The notes: generated by a model from the letters alone, not told the origin. A stretch of 64,000 nucleotides of DNA from Mesorhizobium sp. M00.F.Ca.ET.216.01.1.1 (GCF_004010325.2 NZ_SADR02000010.1:156825-220824); one strand, 5' to 3'. Shown: positions 36,805-47,347, numbered from the stretch's first letter. Program-made: numbers and translations.

Positions 36805-38886
36805 CTACTCCGCCGCCTGCTTGAAGCCGTTTTTCGCCAGCGCCGAGCATTCCGCCATCACCGCCGACGCCCGCGCGATCGGATTGGTCAGGTAGAAATC
36901 CTTCACCGGCGAGGTGAAGGCGCCCTTGTTCAGCCGCCCGCCGAGCTTCGCCACCCTGGCGATGTCATCGGCGTTGCCTGCCGCGACCTGGTCGATGCGG
37001 GCAAGATGCGGATATTCTGCGTAAAGCTTGGCGCGAAGCTGCGGCAGCGAATCGAACGGCAGCTTGTTGCCCAGCACATCCGAAAGCGCCCTGAGGATCG
37101 CCCAGTCCTCGCGCGCCTCACCGGGCGCGAAGCCGGCGCGGTTCGTCTGCTGCACGCGCCCCTCGGTGTTGATAAAGGTGCCCGACTTTTCGGTGTAGGC
37201 GGCGCCCGGCAAGATGACGTTGGCGCGGTGTGCGCCCTGGTCGCCATGCGTGCCGATATAGACGACGAAAGCGCCCCCGGTCTTTGCCATGTCGATTTCG
37301 TCGGCGCCGAGCAGGAATAGCACGTCCATCTCGCCCAGCATGCCGGCGACGTTCTTGCCGCCCGCGCCGGGCACGAAGCCGACATCGAGGCCGCCGACGC
37401 GTGCCGCCGCGGTGTGCAGCACGGCAAAACCGTTCCAGTCGGCCCGGGCGGCATTGACGGCGACGGCGAGCTTCGCCGCCTGGCCGAGCACAGCCGCACC
37501 ATCCGGCCGCGCCAATGCGCCCTGGCCAACGATGATCAGCGGATGCGTTGCGTTCTTCAGCACCTGGAAGAACTTGCCGTTGCCGTCGGCCAGATCCTTC
37601 AGCGATTCCGGACCGGCGCCCAGCTGTTCGTATTCGTAGCGCGTATCGCCGACATCGCCGATGACGGCGATCGGCAGCTTGCCGCCCCGCCAGGCCTTGC
37701 GGATGCGGGTGTTGAGCACAGATGCCTCGAAGCGCGGATTGGCGCCGATGATCAGCACCGCGTCGGCCTGCTCGATGCCCTCGATGGTCGGATTGAAGAT
37801 ATAGCTTGCCCGGCCGAGCGACGGATCAAGCGCAGCACCATCCTGGCGGCAATCGGTGTTCTTGGAGCCGAGCGAGGCCATCAGCAGCTTCAGCGCGAAG
37901 ATTTCCTCGACGGCGGCGAGATCGCCGGCAATGGCACCGATTTTTTCCGGTGCCGTCTGCGACACCTGCTCCTTGATCGCCGAAAAAGCTTCGGCCCAGC
38001 TAGCCGGCACCAGCTTGCCATTCTTACGCACATAGGGCCGGTCAAGGCGCTGGGTGCGCAGCCCGTCCCAGATGAAGCGGGTCTTGTCGGAAATCCACTC
38101 CTCGTTCACCGCCTCGTTGACGCGTGGCAGGATGCGCATCACTTCGCGGCCTCGGCTATCGACGCGGATCGCCGAGCCGACGGCGTCCATCACGTCGATG
38201 GACTCGGTCTTGGTCAGTTCCCATGGCCGCGCCTGGAACGCGTAGGGTTTGGAGGTCAGTGCGCCGACCGGGCAAAGGTCGATGACGTTGCCCTGCAATT
38301 CCGAGGTCATCGCGCTTTCGAGATAGGTGGTGATCTCGGCGTCCTCGCCGCGGCCGATCAGGCCGAGTTCGGAAATGCCGGCAACCTCCGTGGTGAAGCG
38401 GACGCAGCGCGTGCAATGGATGCAGCGGTTCATCACCGTCTTGACCAGCGGCCCGATATACTTGTCTTCGACCGCCCGCTTGTTCTCGTGATAGCGCGAG
38501 GAATCGACGCCGAAAGCCATCGCCTGATCCTGCAGGTCGCATTCGCCGCCCTGGTCGCAGATCGGGCAATCGAGCGGGTGGTTGATCAGTAGGAATTCCA
38601 TCACGCCTTCCCTGGCCTTCTTGACCATCGGCGTGTTGGTGAAGATTTCCGGCGGCTCGCCATTCGGGCCGGGACGCAGGTCGCGCACACCCATGGCACA
38701 GGACGCCTGCGGCTTGGGCGGCCCACCCTTCACCTCGATCAGGCACATGCGGCAATTGCCGGCGATCGACAGCCGCTCATGGAAGCAGAAGCGCGGCACT
38801 TCCGCGCCGGCGTCCTCGGCCGCCTGCAGCAGCGTGTAATGGTCGGGTACAGTGATCTCTTTCCCGTCGACCTTGAGCTTTGCCAT
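36805..38886 (-). CDS. nuoG: NADH-quinone oxidoreductase subunit G
   Basis: A 693-residue Fe-S subunit. The N-terminal ferredoxin-like part has [19 protein letters not shown], the middle has [17 protein letters not shown] and [10 protein letters not shown], and the rest is the molybdopterin-oxidoreductase-like scaffold without a cofactor. It carries electrons through the peripheral arm. The HHH-domain gene 38961-39662 lies just upstream, with a 74-bp gap. Confidence 0.96.
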   Translation of the reverse strand: MAKLKVDGKEITVPDHYTLLQAAEDAGAEVPRFCFHERLSIAGNCRMCLIEVKGGPPKPQASCAMGVRDLRPGPNGEPPEIFTNTPMVKKAREGVMEFLLINHPLDCPICDQGGECDLQDQAMAFGVDSSRYHENKRAVEDKYIGPLVKTVMNRCIHCTRCVRFTTEVAGISELGLIGRGEDAEITTYLESAMTSELQGNVIDLCPVGALTSKPYAFQARPWELTKTESIDVMDAVGSAIRVDSRGREVMRILPRVNEAVNEEWISDKTRFIWDGLRTQRLDRPYVRKNGKLVPASWAEAFSAIKEQVSQTAPEKIGAIAGDLAAVEEIFALKLLMASLGSKNTDCRQDGAALDPSLGRASYIFNPTIEGIEQADAVLIIGANPRFEASVLNTRIRKAWRGGKLPIAVIGDVGDTRYEYEQLGAGPESLKDLADGNGKFFQVLKNATHPLIIVGQGALARPDGAAVLGQAAKLAVAVNAARADWNGFAVLHTAAARVGGLDVGFVPGAGGKNVAGMLGEMDVLFLLGADEIDMAKTGGAFVVYIGTHGDQGAHRANVILPGAAYTEKSGTFINTEGRVQQTNRAGFAPGEAREDWAILRALSDVLGNKLPFDSLPQLRAKLYAEYPHLARIDQVAAGNADDIARVAKLGGRLNKGAFTSPVKDFYLTNPIARASAVMAECSALAKNGFKQAAE

Positions 38887-38960
38887 GTCGCCTCAAACCC
38901 CTGCGGACGTTCCGCAATCTTTACTTCCGGGCGCAGCCGAAACCGCGCACGACATCGAAT

Positions 38961-39662
38961 TCAATGTTTAGCCTCGGCCAGCGCCGCCGCCTGACTGATC
39001 CAGTCGTCGCGACCGATACGGCCCTTCAACGAAAGGTAATCCTCAACCCAGGCGATCTCTTCGGGCGTCCACGCCGCGATCTGGCCGTACGTCCAGATGC
39101 CCAAGCCGTTCAGCACCTTTTCCAGCTTCGGCCCGATGCCCGATATCGCCTTGAGGTCTGCCGGCCTTGCCGGCCGGTCCACGGCCTTGGGCTGCCTGAA
39201 ATCCTCCGGCATCAGCCCGGTCGCCGCGTCGCTTACAACAGCGTCGGCATCGATTGCGCCCTGCGCCTCGTCGGCCGTGTGCGCGGCGATATCGGTCACG
39301 TCGTTGGCGAAGGTCTGCGCCTCGGCGATCAAGGTCCTGGTCGCCGCGCGCGCCTTCGTCGAGGAGCTTTTCGTGGTTTCCGAAAAGCGTTCCGTCCTTG
39401 CCTCGAAATCCTCGACGATCGGCTGGAAAAGCCGTTGCGAGGCTTCGGCCGCGCCGGAGAGCGCCCCCATCCAGACGCCGAAGGCGTGATTGGCAAGCCC
39501 GATACCGAGCGCCGACATCGCCGCCGCACCGGCGACTGGATGCGCCAGAAGGTTGACGGCGCTCGCCATCTCCTTCGGCATCATCCTGGTCAAATCCCTG
39601 TTCATCTTCTCGAACTGGTCCAAATCGGGCGTCAAATGATCGGGTAGCGAAAATAGCGACAT
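38961..39662 (-). CDS. Helix-hairpin-helix (H3TH-like) protein with phasin-like N-terminus, inside nuo operon
   Basis: A 233-residue protein. Residues about 1-150 are helical, Ala-rich and charged, with GVWMGALSGAAEASQRLFQP resembling phasins. The last 60 residues (AISGIGPKLEKVLNGLGIWT to GRIGRDDWISQAAALAEA) form a helix-hairpin-helix domain of the type seen in 'flap endonuclease-like H3TH' proteins. The same domain ends NuoE of this operon. The ATG at 39662 has an AGGAGA site 6 bp upstream; the earlier in-frame start at 39731 is rejected. Gene lies between nuoF and nuoG, so a complex I-linked role is inferred, not shown. Confidence 0.8.
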   Translation of the reverse strand: MSLFSLPDHLTPDLDQFEKMNRDLTRMMPKEMASAVNLLAHPVAGAAAMSALGIGLANHAFGVWMGALSGAAEASQRLFQPIVEDFEARTERFSETTKSSSTKARAATRTLIAEAQTFANDVTDIAAHTADEAQGAIDADAVVSDAATGLMPEDFRQPKAVDRPARPADLKAISGIGPKLEKVLNGLGIWTYGQIAAWTPEEIAWVEDYLSLKGRIGRDDWISQAAALAEAKH

Positions 39663-39744
39663 AGGTAGTCTCCTGGTCGTTTCTTCCGTATGCCCCGAGC
39701 CTGCTTCCTCATTTCGGGCATTCGCCCGCATTTCGAATTCTTCT

Positions 39745-41049
39745 CTATTCCGCCGCCACCATCACCGGCTCAACCCGATGCGCATTGCGCGAAAACTCGT
39801 CGATGCGCCGCTCCACCTCGCCGCGGAAATGCCGCATCAGGCCCTGGATCGGCCACGCCGCCGCATCGCCCAGCGCGCAGATCGTGTGGCCTTCGACCTG
39901 CTTGGTCACGTCGAGCAGCATGTCGATCTCGCGCTTCTGCGCTTCGCCGCGTACCAGCCGCTCCATCACCCGCCACATCCAGCCGGTGCCTTCGCGGCAC
40001 GGGGTGCACTGGCCGCAGCTCTCATGCTTGTAGAAGTAGGAAAGCCGCGCGATCGCTTTCACGATATCGGTCGATTTGTCCATGACGATGACAGCCGCCG
40101 TGCCAAGGCCCGACTTGAGGTCGCGCAGCCCATCGAAATCCATCGGTGCGTCGATGATCTGCTCCGCCGGCACCAGCGGCACTGAAGCGCCGCCCGGGAT
40201 GACCGCGAGCAGATTGTCCCAGCCGCCGCGAACGCCGCCGCAATGCGTCTCGATCAGTTCGCGGAACGGGATCGACATCGCCTCTTCGACGGTGCAGGGA
40301 TTGTTGACGTGGCCGGAGATGCAGAACAGCTTGGTGCCGGAATTGTTGGGCCGGCCGAAGGACGAAAACCAGGCAGCACCACGACGCAGGATGGTCGGCG
40401 CCACGGCGATTGATTCGACATTGTTGACCGTCGTCGGACAGCCATAGAGGCCGACATTGGCCGGGAATGGCGGCTTCAGCCGCGGCTGGCCCTTCTTGCC
40501 TTCGAGGCTTTCGAGCAGCGCCGTTTCCTCGCCGCAGATATAGGCGCCGGCGCCATGATGCATGTAGATGTCGAAGTCGTAGCCCGAAGTGTTGTTCTTG
40601 CCGATCAGCTTGGCCTCATAGGCCTCGTCGATGGCGCGCTGCAGCGCCTCGCGCTCGCGGACGAACTCGCCGCGCACGTAGATGTAGGCGGCGACTGCGC
40701 CCATGGCGAAGCCGGCGATCAGCGAACCCTCGACCAGCGTATGCGGGTCATGGCGCAATATGTCGCGGTCCTTGCATGTGCCGGGCTCGGATTCGTCGGC
40801 ATTGACGACCAGATAGCTCGGCCGGCCGTCGCTCTGCTTGGGCATGAACGACCATTTCAGCCCGGTCGGGAAGCCGGCGCCGCCGCGTCCGCGCAGGCCG
40901 CTGGCCTTCATCTCGTTGACGATCCACTCGCGCCCCTTGGCGATGATGCCGGGCGTGTTGTCCCAGGCGCCACGCGCCATGGCGCCGGCCAGCGACTTGT
41001 CGAAACGGCCGTAGATATTGTTGAAGATGCGGTCTCTGTCCTCAAGCAT
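39745..41049 (-). CDS. nuoF: NADH-quinone oxidoreductase subunit F
   Basis: A 434-residue subunit binding FMN, NADH and cluster N3. Glycine-rich NADH site [19 protein letters not shown] site ([19 protein letters not shown]), and the 4Fe-4S ligands [14 protein letters not shown] plus the later Cys in [12 protein letters not shown]. The start [14 protein letters not shown] at 41049 is chosen over a longer frame. 10 bp after nuoE. Confidence 0.97.
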   Translation of the reverse strand: MLEDRDRIFNNIYGRFDKSLAGAMARGAWDNTPGIIAKGREWIVNEMKASGLRGRGGAGFPTGLKWSFMPKQSDGRPSYLVVNADESEPGTCKDRDILRHDPHTLVEGSLIAGFAMGAVAAYIYVRGEFVREREALQRAIDEAYEAKLIGKNNTSGYDFDIYMHHGAGAYICGEETALLESLEGKKGQPRLKPPFPANVGLYGCPTTVNNVESIAVAPTILRRGAAWFSSFGRPNNSGTKLFCISGHVNNPCTVEEAMSIPFRELIETHCGGVRGGWDNLLAVIPGGASVPLVPAEQIIDAPMDFDGLRDLKSGLGTAAVIVMDKSTDIVKAIARLSYFYKHESCGQCTPCREGTGWMWRVMERLVRGEAQKREIDMLLDVTKQVEGHTICALGDAAAWPIQGLMRHFRGEVERRIDEFSRNAHRVEPVMVAAE

Positions 41050-41059
41050 CGTTCGTCCC

Positions 41060-42352
41060 TCAGACCGGCTTCTTGCCGAAGACGCGGATGTATTCGGCAA
41101 CACCGCCCTTGGCCAGCGCCTTGGCCTGCCTGACCCAATCGTCGCGCTCGATGCGGCCGTGGAAGCTCAGATAGGCATCGACCCACTCGCGCTCGGCCTT
41201 CTTCCACGAAGCGACCTGCGCGAAGGTGTAGATGCCCAGCGAATGCAGGATGCCCTCGATTTTCGGGCCGACGCCCGAGATCAGCTTGAGATCGTCGACC
41301 AGCGCCGGTTTTTCGATGCCGGCCGGACGGTTCTTGTCCTCGAGCGATGGCTTGGCCGGCTTGGCGACAGCTTTCGCCGCTGGCACCTTGGCTTCCGGCG
41401 ATTTGAAGGCCGCCGCTGGCTCGGCCTTGGTCTTCGGTCCGCTGCGTTGTTTCGAAACTTTCTCGACTTCCGGCGAGGCCTTGTTGGCATTGGCGGCCGA
41501 GTGTAGCGGCGCCGTGACGCTCGCTGCCTTTTCCGCGGCTGGTGCGACCTTGACCGGCGAAGGCGACTTCAGCGCCGGGCTGGTTTCGGGCGCATCGGTC
41601 TTCGGCTTGCTCGCCTTCGACGGCGCAACAGGGGCGGCGGCGGGCTGTTGCACGACCGTGGCGACTATTGCCTCCGGCGCCGCCTTGGCGGCCTTGGTCG
41701 CCGCCTTGGCTTCCTTGTCGCGGGTCGACTTGAGGATCGCCTTTTCGCTCCTCAGCGTCGTAAGACCCGTGAGCGGTTCGGAGGTGATGCGGCCATTCTG
41801 CGGCCCCGGCTTCACCTGCGCGCCCCTGTCGGCATCATAGAGGTCGACGATCTCCGCAAGCCGTTCCGGCGTCAGGTCCTCGTACGTGTCCTTGAAGATC
41901 ATCACCATCGGCGCGTTGACGCAGGCGCCGAGACACTCGACCTCCTCCCACGACAGCGTGCCCTTGTCATTGGTGTGGAACTGGTCGTGATGGATCTTGG
42001 AGCGGCACACATCCATCAATGCTTCCGAGCCGCGCAGCATGCAGGGTGTGGTGCCGCAGACCTGGATATGCGCCCGGGTGCCTACGGGATTAAGCTGATA
42101 CTGCGTGTAGAAGGTGGCGACCTCGAGCCCTCTGATGTAGGGCATGCCGAGCATGTCGGAGATCGTCTCGATCGCCGCCTTGGTCACCCAACCTTCCTGT
42201 TCCTGCGCCAGCATCAGCAGCGGGATGATCGCGGAATGCTCGCGGCCCTTGGGATATTTCTTGATCCATTGCTTCGCCGCAGCCGCATTCGCCCGGTTGA
42301 AGGCGAAGGAGGCTGGCTGGACGCTGGCTTCTGCGAGACGGCGGACTGACAT
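41060..42352 (-). CDS. nuoE: NADH-quinone oxidoreductase subunit E with long C-terminal extension
   Basis: A 430-residue protein, about twice the length of a minimal NuoE. Residues 1-175 are the thioredoxin-like 2Fe-2S domain with ligands in [10 protein letters not shown] and CLGACVNAP. Residues about 215-365 are a low-complexity Ala/Lys/Pro-rich linker. The last about 70 residues ([20 protein letters not shown] to [15 protein letters not shown]) are a helix-hairpin-helix domain shared with the protein encoded at 38961-39662. Such extensions occur in alphaproteobacteria; the role is unknown. Starts right after the nuoD stop region in transcription order. Confidence 0.95.
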   Translation of the reverse strand: MSVRRLAEASVQPASFAFNRANAAAAKQWIKKYPKGREHSAIIPLLMLAQEQEGWVTKAAIETISDMLGMPYIRGLEVATFYTQYQLNPVGTRAHIQVCGTTPCMLRGSEALMDVCRSKIHHDQFHTNDKGTLSWEEVECLGACVNAPMVMIFKDTYEDLTPERLAEIVDLYDADRGAQVKPGPQNGRITSEPLTGLTTLRSEKAILKSTRDKEAKAATKAAKAAPEAIVATVVQQPAAAPVAPSKASKPKTDAPETSPALKSPSPVKVAPAAEKAASVTAPLHSAANANKASPEVEKVSKQRSGPKTKAEPAAAFKSPEAKVPAAKAVAKPAKPSLEDKNRPAGIEKPALVDDLKLISGVGPKIEGILHSLGIYTFAQVASWKKAEREWVDAYLSFHGRIERDDWVRQAKALAKGGVAEYIRVFGKKPV

Positions 42353-43543
42353 TTAGCGATCGACCTCACCAAACACGATGTCGAGGGAGCCGAGAACGGC
42401 AGTGACGTCGGCCAGCATGTGGCCGCGGCAGAGAAAGTCCATCGCCTGCAGATGCGCGAAGCCGGGCGCGCGCAGCTTGCAGCGATAGGGCTTGTTGGTG
42501 CCGTCGGAGACCAGATAGACGCCGAACTCGCCTTTCGGCGCCTCGACCGCCGCATAGACCTCGCCGGCCGGCACGCGGTAGCCCTCGGTGTAGAGCTTGA
42601 AGTGATGGATCAGCGCTTCCATCGAGCGCTTCATCGCCGCGCGCTTCGGCGGCACCACCTTGCCGTCGAGGTTCGACACCGGCCCACTGCCTTCCTTGCC
42701 AAGCAGCAGGTCGACACATTGGCGCATGATCCTGGCGGACTGTCGCATCTCTTCCATGCGCACGAGATAACGGTCGAAGCAGTCGCCGTTCTTGCCGACC
42801 GGAATGTCGAAATCCATCTCGGCATAGCATTCGTAAGGCTGCGACTTGCGCAGGTCCCAGGCAACACCCGAACCGCGCACCATGACGCCCGAAAAGCCCC
42901 AGGCCCAGGCGTCGGCCAGCGAGACGGTGCCGATGTCGACATTGCGCTGCTTGAAGATGCGGTTGCCGGTCAGCAGCGCGTCGAGGTCGTCGATCGACTT
43001 CAGGAACGGATCGATCCACTTGCCGATGTCCTCGACCAGCTTCTGCGGCAGGTCCTGATGCACGCCACCGGGGCGGAAATAGGCCGCATGCATGCGCGAA
43101 CCGCTGGCGCGCTCGTAGAACACCATCAGCTTTTCGCGCTCGACGAAGCCCCACAGAGGCGGGGTCAGCGCGCCAACGTCCAGCGCCTGCGTCGTCACAT
43201 TGAGGATGTGCGACATGATGCGGCCGAGCTCGGAATAGAGCACGCGGATCAACTGCCCACGTTTCGGCACCTCGATGCCAAGCAGCCGCTCGGCGGCCAG
43301 CGCAAAGGCATGTTCCTGGTTCATCGGCGCGCAATAATCGAGCCGGTCGAGATAAGGCACCGCCTGCAGGTAGGTCTTGGCCTCGATCAGCTTTTCCGTG
43401 CCGCGGTGCAACAGCCCGATATGCGGGTCGACGCGATCGACGACTTCGCCATCCAGTTCCAGCACGAGACGTAGCACGCCGTGCGCCGCCGGATGCTGCG
43501 GGCCGAAATTGATGTTGAAATTGCGGACGGAGGTTTCAGCCAT
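42353..43543 (-). CDS. nuoD: NADH-quinone oxidoreductase subunit D
   Basis: A 396-residue 49-kDa-type subunit lining the quinone site. Conserved: [20 protein letters not shown] with its His residues, [20 protein letters not shown], and DIVFGEVDR at the C-terminus. Its start lies 22 bp past the left heptamer array of the inserted four-helix-bundle gene, so its ribosome site is in the short remaining original sequence. Confidence 0.96.
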   Translation of the reverse strand: MAETSVRNFNINFGPQHPAAHGVLRLVLELDGEVVDRVDPHIGLLHRGTEKLIEAKTYLQAVPYLDRLDYCAPMNQEHAFALAAERLLGIEVPKRGQLIRVLYSELGRIMSHILNVTTQALDVGALTPPLWGFVEREKLMVFYERASGSRMHAAYFRPGGVHQDLPQKLVEDIGKWIDPFLKSIDDLDALLTGNRIFKQRNVDIGTVSLADAWAWGFSGVMVRGSGVAWDLRKSQPYECYAEMDFDIPVGKNGDCFDRYLVRMEEMRQSARIMRQCVDLLLGKEGSGPVSNLDGKVVPPKRAAMKRSMEALIHHFKLYTEGYRVPAGEVYAAVEAPKGEFGVYLVSDGTNKPYRCKLRAPGFAHLQAMDFLCRGHMLADVTAVLGSLDIVFGEVDR

Positions 43544-43565
43544 GAGCGTGCCGCTCGCGCACCAA

Positions 43566-43593
43566 GTGAATGGTGAATGGTGAATGGTGAATG
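43566..43593. repeat. Heptamer array (GTGAATG x4), left end of inserted gene
   Basis: Four perfect tandem copies of GTGAATG on the plus strand. The array at 43989-44009 carries the same motif in the opposite orientation, so the arrays bracket the four-helix-bundle gene as inverted ends. Confidence 0.9.
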
Positions 43594-43594
43594 G

Positions 43595-43990
43595 TCATTG
43601 GCCTGCCCCGACCTCCAGGGATCGAATGAACGAACGCATCATCTTTCCCAATTTTTCGAATCTCACAGACAACAGTCCTGCACTCTTCTCGTCCAACAGC
43701 CCTATGCGCATCGAAAGAAGTGTATGGGTTCCCAATTCTTTCAGCGAACCCTGCGCGACACGGAGAAACTGAACGAACGGCTTTCGCTGACCGCGTCCGA
43801 AACCCTCGGCGATGTTTGCCGGGATCGAGGATGCCGCTCGCCGCATCTGAGATGTCATGCCGAACATTTCCTCTCGCGGGAATGCCTTCGTCGCGAGGTA
43901 GATGTCTGCAGCCAATTCCATCGAGTCTTTCCATACATTCAGGTCCCGATAGTCGTTGATTTTCCCAGACGTCTCATCCCGCCTTTCCAT
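43595..43990 (-). CDS. Four-helix-bundle protein (S23 / rRNA intervening-sequence protein family)
   Basis: A 131-residue protein of the S23 four-helix-bundle family (also related to Avd of diversity-generating retroelements). The family pattern is clear: INDYRDLNVWKDSMELAADI, FPREEMFGMTSQMRRAASSI, PANIAEGFGRGQRKPFVQFL, then LLSVRFEKLGKMMRSFIRSL. The start at 43990 overlaps the right heptamer array and has no ribosome site; it begins 17 bp after nuoC, so translation may be coupled. Inserted between nuoC and nuoD, which are normally adjacent. Function unknown. Confidence 0.88.
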   Translation of the reverse strand: MERRDETSGKINDYRDLNVWKDSMELAADIYLATKAFPREEMFGMTSQMRRAASSIPANIAEGFGRGQRKPFVQFLRVAQGSLKELGTHTLLSMRIGLLDEKSAGLLSVRFEKLGKMMRSFIRSLEVGAGQ

Positions 43991-44009
43991 TCACTATTCA
44001 CTATTCACT
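43989..44009. repeat. Heptamer array (ATTCACT x3), right end of inserted gene
   Basis: Three perfect tandem copies of ATTCACT, the reverse complement of AGTGAAT, matching the left array (GGTGAAT phase). The array supplies the TAG stop of nuoC at 44008-44010 and the upstream region of the four-helix-bundle gene. Confidence 0.9.
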
Positions 44010-44616
44010 ATTTCGCTTTTTCGTCGCCCGGCAGCACGTAATCCGTACCTTCCCACGGGGACAAAAAATCGAAATTGCGGAATTCCTGCTTCAATTCCAC
44101 CGGCTCGTAGATGACGCGCTTGGCCTCGTCGTCGTAGCGCACCTCGACGAAGCCGGTCAGCGGAAAGTCCTTGCGCAGCGGATGGCCTTCGAAGCCATAG
44201 TCGGTCAGAATGCGCCGCAGATCGGGATGGCCCGAGAACAGCACGCCATAGAGATCATAGGTCTCGCGTTCGAACCAGTCGGCGCCGGGATAAACACCGG
44301 TGATCGACGGCACCAATATCTCTTCGTCTGCCTGGACCTTGATGCGGATGCGAAAATTCTGCTTCGGCGACAACAGATGATAGACGACGTCGAAGCGCTT
44401 TGCCCGCGACGGGTAGTCGGCGCCGCAGACGTCGATGATCGAGATGAACTGGCAGCGCACGTCATCGCGCAGGAAGGTCACCACCTCGATCAGGTCGTGC
44501 GGCTCGACAGAAAGGGTAAGCTCGCCATAGGCAAGCACGGCATCGCCGATCCGGCCGCACAGCTTCTCGTCCAGATAGGCCGAGAGTTCATTCAACGACT
44601 GGCTCATGCCGCTCAC
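44008..44616 (-). CDS. nuoC: NADH-quinone oxidoreductase subunit C
   Basis: A 202-residue 30-kDa-type subunit: [40 protein letters not shown] and [20 protein letters not shown] are family signatures. Its last codons (GDEKAK) and stop run into the heptamer array, so the native C-terminal codons may have been altered by the insertion. Overlaps nuoB by 4 bp. Confidence 0.96.
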   Translation of the reverse strand: MSGMSQSLNELSAYLDEKLCGRIGDAVLAYGELTLSVEPHDLIEVVTFLRDDVRCQFISIIDVCGADYPSRAKRFDVVYHLLSPKQNFRIRIKVQADEEILVPSITGVYPGADWFERETYDLYGVLFSGHPDLRRILTDYGFEGHPLRKDFPLTGFVEVRYDDEAKRVIYEPVELKQEFRNFDFLSPWEGTDYVLPGDEKAK

Positions 44617-45194
44617 CGTTCGATCGTGCCGGTGCGGCGGATCTTCTTCTGCAGCAGAAGAATGCCGTAGAGCAGCGCTTCCGCGCTTGGCGGGCAGCCG
44701 GGCACATAGATATCGACCGGTACGATGCGGTCGCAGCCGCGCACTACCGAATAGGAATAGTGATAGTAGCCGCCGCCATTGGCACAGGAACCCATCGAGA
44801 TGACGTAGCGCGGCTCCGGCATCTGGTCGTAGACCTTGCGCAGGGCCGGCGCCATCTTGTTGGTCAGCGTGCCGGCGACGATCATGATGTCGGACTGACG
44901 CGGCGAGGCACGCGGCGCGACGCCGAAGCGCTCGCTATCGTAGCGCGGCATCGAGGTGTGGATCATCTCGACTGCGCAGCAGGCAAGACCGAAGGTCATG
45001 AACATCAGCGAGCCGCTGCGGGCCCAGGTGATCAGCGCCTCGGTGGAGGTGACGAGAAAACCCTTGTCGGCGAGCTCGTCATTGATCTCCAGGAAGAACG
45101 GGTCGTCGGACCCAACCGGCCTGCCGGTGTTCGGGTCTATCAACCCCTTGGGCTTCGGCGCGACGAGCGTGCCGGAACTGTCGTTCAATCCCAT
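44613..45194 (-). CDS. nuoB: NADH-quinone oxidoreductase subunit B
   Basis: A 193-residue subunit holding terminal cluster N2: tandem Cys in [12 protein letters not shown], then [10 protein letters not shown] and [13 protein letters not shown]. The start [15 protein letters not shown] at 45194 has an AGGAGC site 6 bp upstream; the in-frame ATG at 45215 lies within nuoA. Overlaps nuoA by 10 bp. Confidence 0.96.
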   Translation of the reverse strand: MGLNDSSGTLVAPKPKGLIDPNTGRPVGSDDPFFLEINDELADKGFLVTSTEALITWARSGSLMFMTFGLACCAVEMIHTSMPRYDSERFGVAPRASPRQSDIMIVAGTLTNKMAPALRKVYDQMPEPRYVISMGSCANGGGYYHYSYSVVRGCDRIVPVDIYVPGCPPSAEALLYGILLLQKKIRRTGTIER

Positions 45195-45550
45195 TCCAGC
45201 GCTCCTTTTTTCCATTCATAGGCAAAGCCGATGGTCAGCACCGCCAAAAACACCATCATCGACCAGAAACCGAGCATGCCGATCTTGCTGAAGGACACAG
45301 CCCACGGAAACAGGAAGGCCACCTCCAGATCGAAGATGATGAACAGGATCGACACCAGATAGAAGCGGATGTCGAACTTCATGCGGGCGTCGTCGAACGA
45401 GTTGAAACCGCATTCATAGGCGGAAAGCTTTTCCGGATCGGGGTTGCGGTAGGCCACCAGGAACGGCGCCGCAAGCAGCGCCAGGCCGACGACCAGCGCG
45501 ACGGCGATGAAGAGGACGATAGGCAGGTACGAACTCAAAAGTGCGTTCAT
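45185..45550 (-). CDS. nuoA: NADH-quinone oxidoreductase subunit A
   Basis: A 121-residue three-helix membrane subunit with the conserved [20 protein letters not shown] and [13 protein letters not shown]. The start [14 protein letters not shown] at 45550 is the family N-terminus. First gene of the operon, which runs unbroken to lolD. Confidence 0.95.
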   Translation of the reverse strand: MNALLSSYLPIVLFIAVALVVGLALLAAPFLVAYRNPDPEKLSAYECGFNSFDDARMKFDIRFYLVSILFIIFDLEVAFLFPWAVSFSKIGMLGFWSMMVFLAVLTIGFAYEWKKGALEWD

Positions 45551-45874
45551 GCTGCGGCTTTCCGTTGGCGGCCAATCCACTTTGATTACAGCACCGGACC
45601 CACTTGCGGAAGCGTGACAGATTAACCGCTGAAGCGTTTTAGGGGGGCCTATGCTGCAACGCGGCGAGGGTTAGCGCAGCGCTTTCGGCGAAGCAAGTCA
45701 AACCTTGTTCAAAATGCAGTGCCGGACGGCATATCAGGAAAAACTGGTCCGATCCGCTCCTGTTTGATTTCCTTCACCTTCTACTCCTCTTTTCTCTCCT
45801 GACATAGATCCCGCCAAAACCCTGTTAGCATGGCGCGGAATCATTGGTCCGAACACCGCCAGGGTCCCGCCCGC
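45551..45874. other. Divergent promoter region of nuo operon and ycaQ-like gene
   Basis: A 324-bp gap between diverging genes. It must carry the nuo promoter on the minus strand. The part next to the ycaQ-like gene is pyrimidine-rich (TCCTCTTTTCTCTCC). No binding site or terminator could be assigned with confidence. Confidence 0.5.
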
Positions 45875-47074
45875 ATGAAGGAAAAAATCTCGCTCGCCAC
45901 GGCCCGGCGCGTTGCACTCGCCGCCCAGGGTTTTACCGATCCCCGTCCCAATGGCACGCCCGGTCGCCGCCATCTGGCCCGGGTGCTGGCCCGTACCGGG
46001 CTGCTGCAGATCGATTCCGTCAGCGCAGTGGTGCGCGCCCATTACATGCCGCTCTATTCACGGCTTGGCCCCTACAGGCTGTCTCTGCTCGATGACGCCG
46101 CCGCGACGCGCAAGCGCATGGTCTTCGAATATTGGGCGCACGAAGCCTCCTTCCTGCCGGTCGAGACCTATCCGCTGATGCGCTGGCGCATGGAGCGGGC
46201 AGAGCGCGGCAACGAAATGTATAACGGGTTGGCGAAATGGGGGCGCGAGCACACCATCTACATCGAAGACATCTACCGCGAGGTCATCGACCGGGGCCCG
46301 ATCGCCGCATCAGCTCTCGAAGGCCAGAAAGGCTCTGGCGGCTGGTGGGGCTGGAGCGACGCCAAGTACGCCTTCGAATGGCTGTTCTGGGCCGGCCGCA
46401 TCACCACGGCCTCGCGCCGCGGCTTCGAGCGGCTTTACGATCTGCCGGAACGCGTGCTGCCACGGGCAATACTTGGCCTGCCGGTACCGTCGCCTGAAGA
46501 TGCACACCGCGAATTGCTGCGCATCTCCGCCCGCGCCCACGGCGTAGCGACAGCGGGCGACCTGCGCGACTATTTCCGGCTCTCGCCCGCCGACATCAAG
46601 GGGCGCATCGAGGAACTGGTCGAGGCAGGCGAGCTTTTGCCGGTGCGTGTCGAAGGCTGGGACAAACCCGCCTACCTCCACAAGGACGCCCGTTTTCCGC
46701 GCAGGATCGAGGCGCGCGCCCTGTTCGCCCCGTTCGATCCCGTCGTCTTCGAACGGGCGCGCACAGAAAGGCTTTTCAACTTCCGCTATCGCATCGAGAT
46801 CTACACGCCGGCTGAAAAGCGCCAGTACGGCTACTATGTGCTGCCGTTCCTGCTCGGCGACAGGATCGTGGCGCGCGTCGACCTCAAGGCCGACCGCCCC
46901 ACCGGAGTGTTGCGCGTCCATGCCGCCTATGCAGAGCCCGCCGCCCCGGCCGAAACCGCCGCCGAACTCTTCGAGGAGTTGAAGCTGATGCGGGGCTGGC
47001 TCGGCCTGGAGCGCATCGAAGTGACGCCGGCCGGCGATCTGGGGCCTGCACTTGTCGACATCGCGGCGTCGTAG
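45875..47074 (+). CDS. YcaQ/AlkZ family DNA glycosylase (winged-helix, HTH_42)
   Basis: A 399-residue protein of the HTH_42 family. Members such as E. coli YcaQ and Streptomyces AlkZ unhook DNA interstrand crosslinks and remove alkylated bases. The catalytic QxD motif is present as QID, residues 45-47, in TGLLQIDSVSAV. Other family stretches: FEYWAHEASFLPVETYPLMR and RARTERLFNFRYRIEIYTP. I chose the ATG at 45875 (MKEKISLATARRVAL); an in-frame ATG at 45830 adds 15 unlike residues. Stand-alone gene before the cob operon. Confidence 0.88.
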   Translation: MKEKISLATARRVALAAQGFTDPRPNGTPGRRHLARVLARTGLLQIDSVSAVVRAHYMPLYSRLGPYRLSLLDDAAATRKRMVFEYWAHEASFLPVETYPLMRWRMERAERGNEMYNGLAKWGREHTIYIEDIYREVIDRGPIAASALEGQKGSGGWWGWSDAKYAFEWLFWAGRITTASRRGFERLYDLPERVLPRAILGLPVPSPEDAHRELLRISARAHGVATAGDLRDYFRLSPADIKGRIEELVEAGELLPVRVEGWDKPAYLHKDARFPRRIEARALFAPFDPVVFERARTERLFNFRYRIEIYTPAEKRQYGYYVLPFLLGDRIVARVDLKADRPTGVLRVHAAYAEPAAPAETAAELFEELKLMRGWLGLERIEVTPAGDLGPALVDIAAS

Positions 47075-47081
47075 ACGTGCG

Positions 47082-47110
47082 TTGACACAACTGCCTCCAC
47101 AAGCCTAAAT
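47082..47110 (+). promoter_or_regulatory. Promoter of cobalamin operon
   Basis: TTGACA at 47082-47087, a 17-bp spacer, and CTAAAT at 47105-47110. This resembles the rhizobial pattern CTTGAC-N17-CTATAT. Transcription would start near 47117, right at the first paired base of the riboswitch. Confidence 0.7.
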
Positions 47111-47117
47111 CCCGCTC

Positions 47118-47296
47118 AGACGGTCTCCTCTCGGCAAAGGGAGGAGCCAAGAGGGAATGCGGTGCGAGATCGCAAGATTTCAAATCCGCGGCTGTCCCCG
47201 CAACTGTAAGCGACGAGCCTGGGCCGAAAACCACTGGGATGTTCCTGGGAAGGCGGCACCGAGGCGATGACCCGCGAGCCAGGAGACCTGCCGTCT
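47118..47296 (+). promoter_or_regulatory. Cobalamin (adenosylcobalamin) riboswitch
   Basis: A complete B12-sensing leader. The closing stem is AGACGG (47118-47123) with CCGTCT (47291-47296). Inside are the core elements GAATGCGGTGCGAGA, the B12 box region CCGCAACTGTAAGCGACGAG, CCACTGGGA, GGGAAGGCGG, and GCGAGCCAGGAGACCTGCC. Binding of the vitamin normally stops expression of the genes downstream, here DUF1636, cobW, cobN and the following cob genes. Confidence 0.96.
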
Positions 47297-47347
47297 AGGA
47301 CATAAGAATCCGATCGCCTGGCGGGTTTTCCGGGCAAGGAGCCTGAT

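Noticed and set aside
45830..45874. Upstream start for the YcaQ-like gene
   Set aside because: Adds 15 residues unlike the family N-terminus; the ATG at 45875 fits better.
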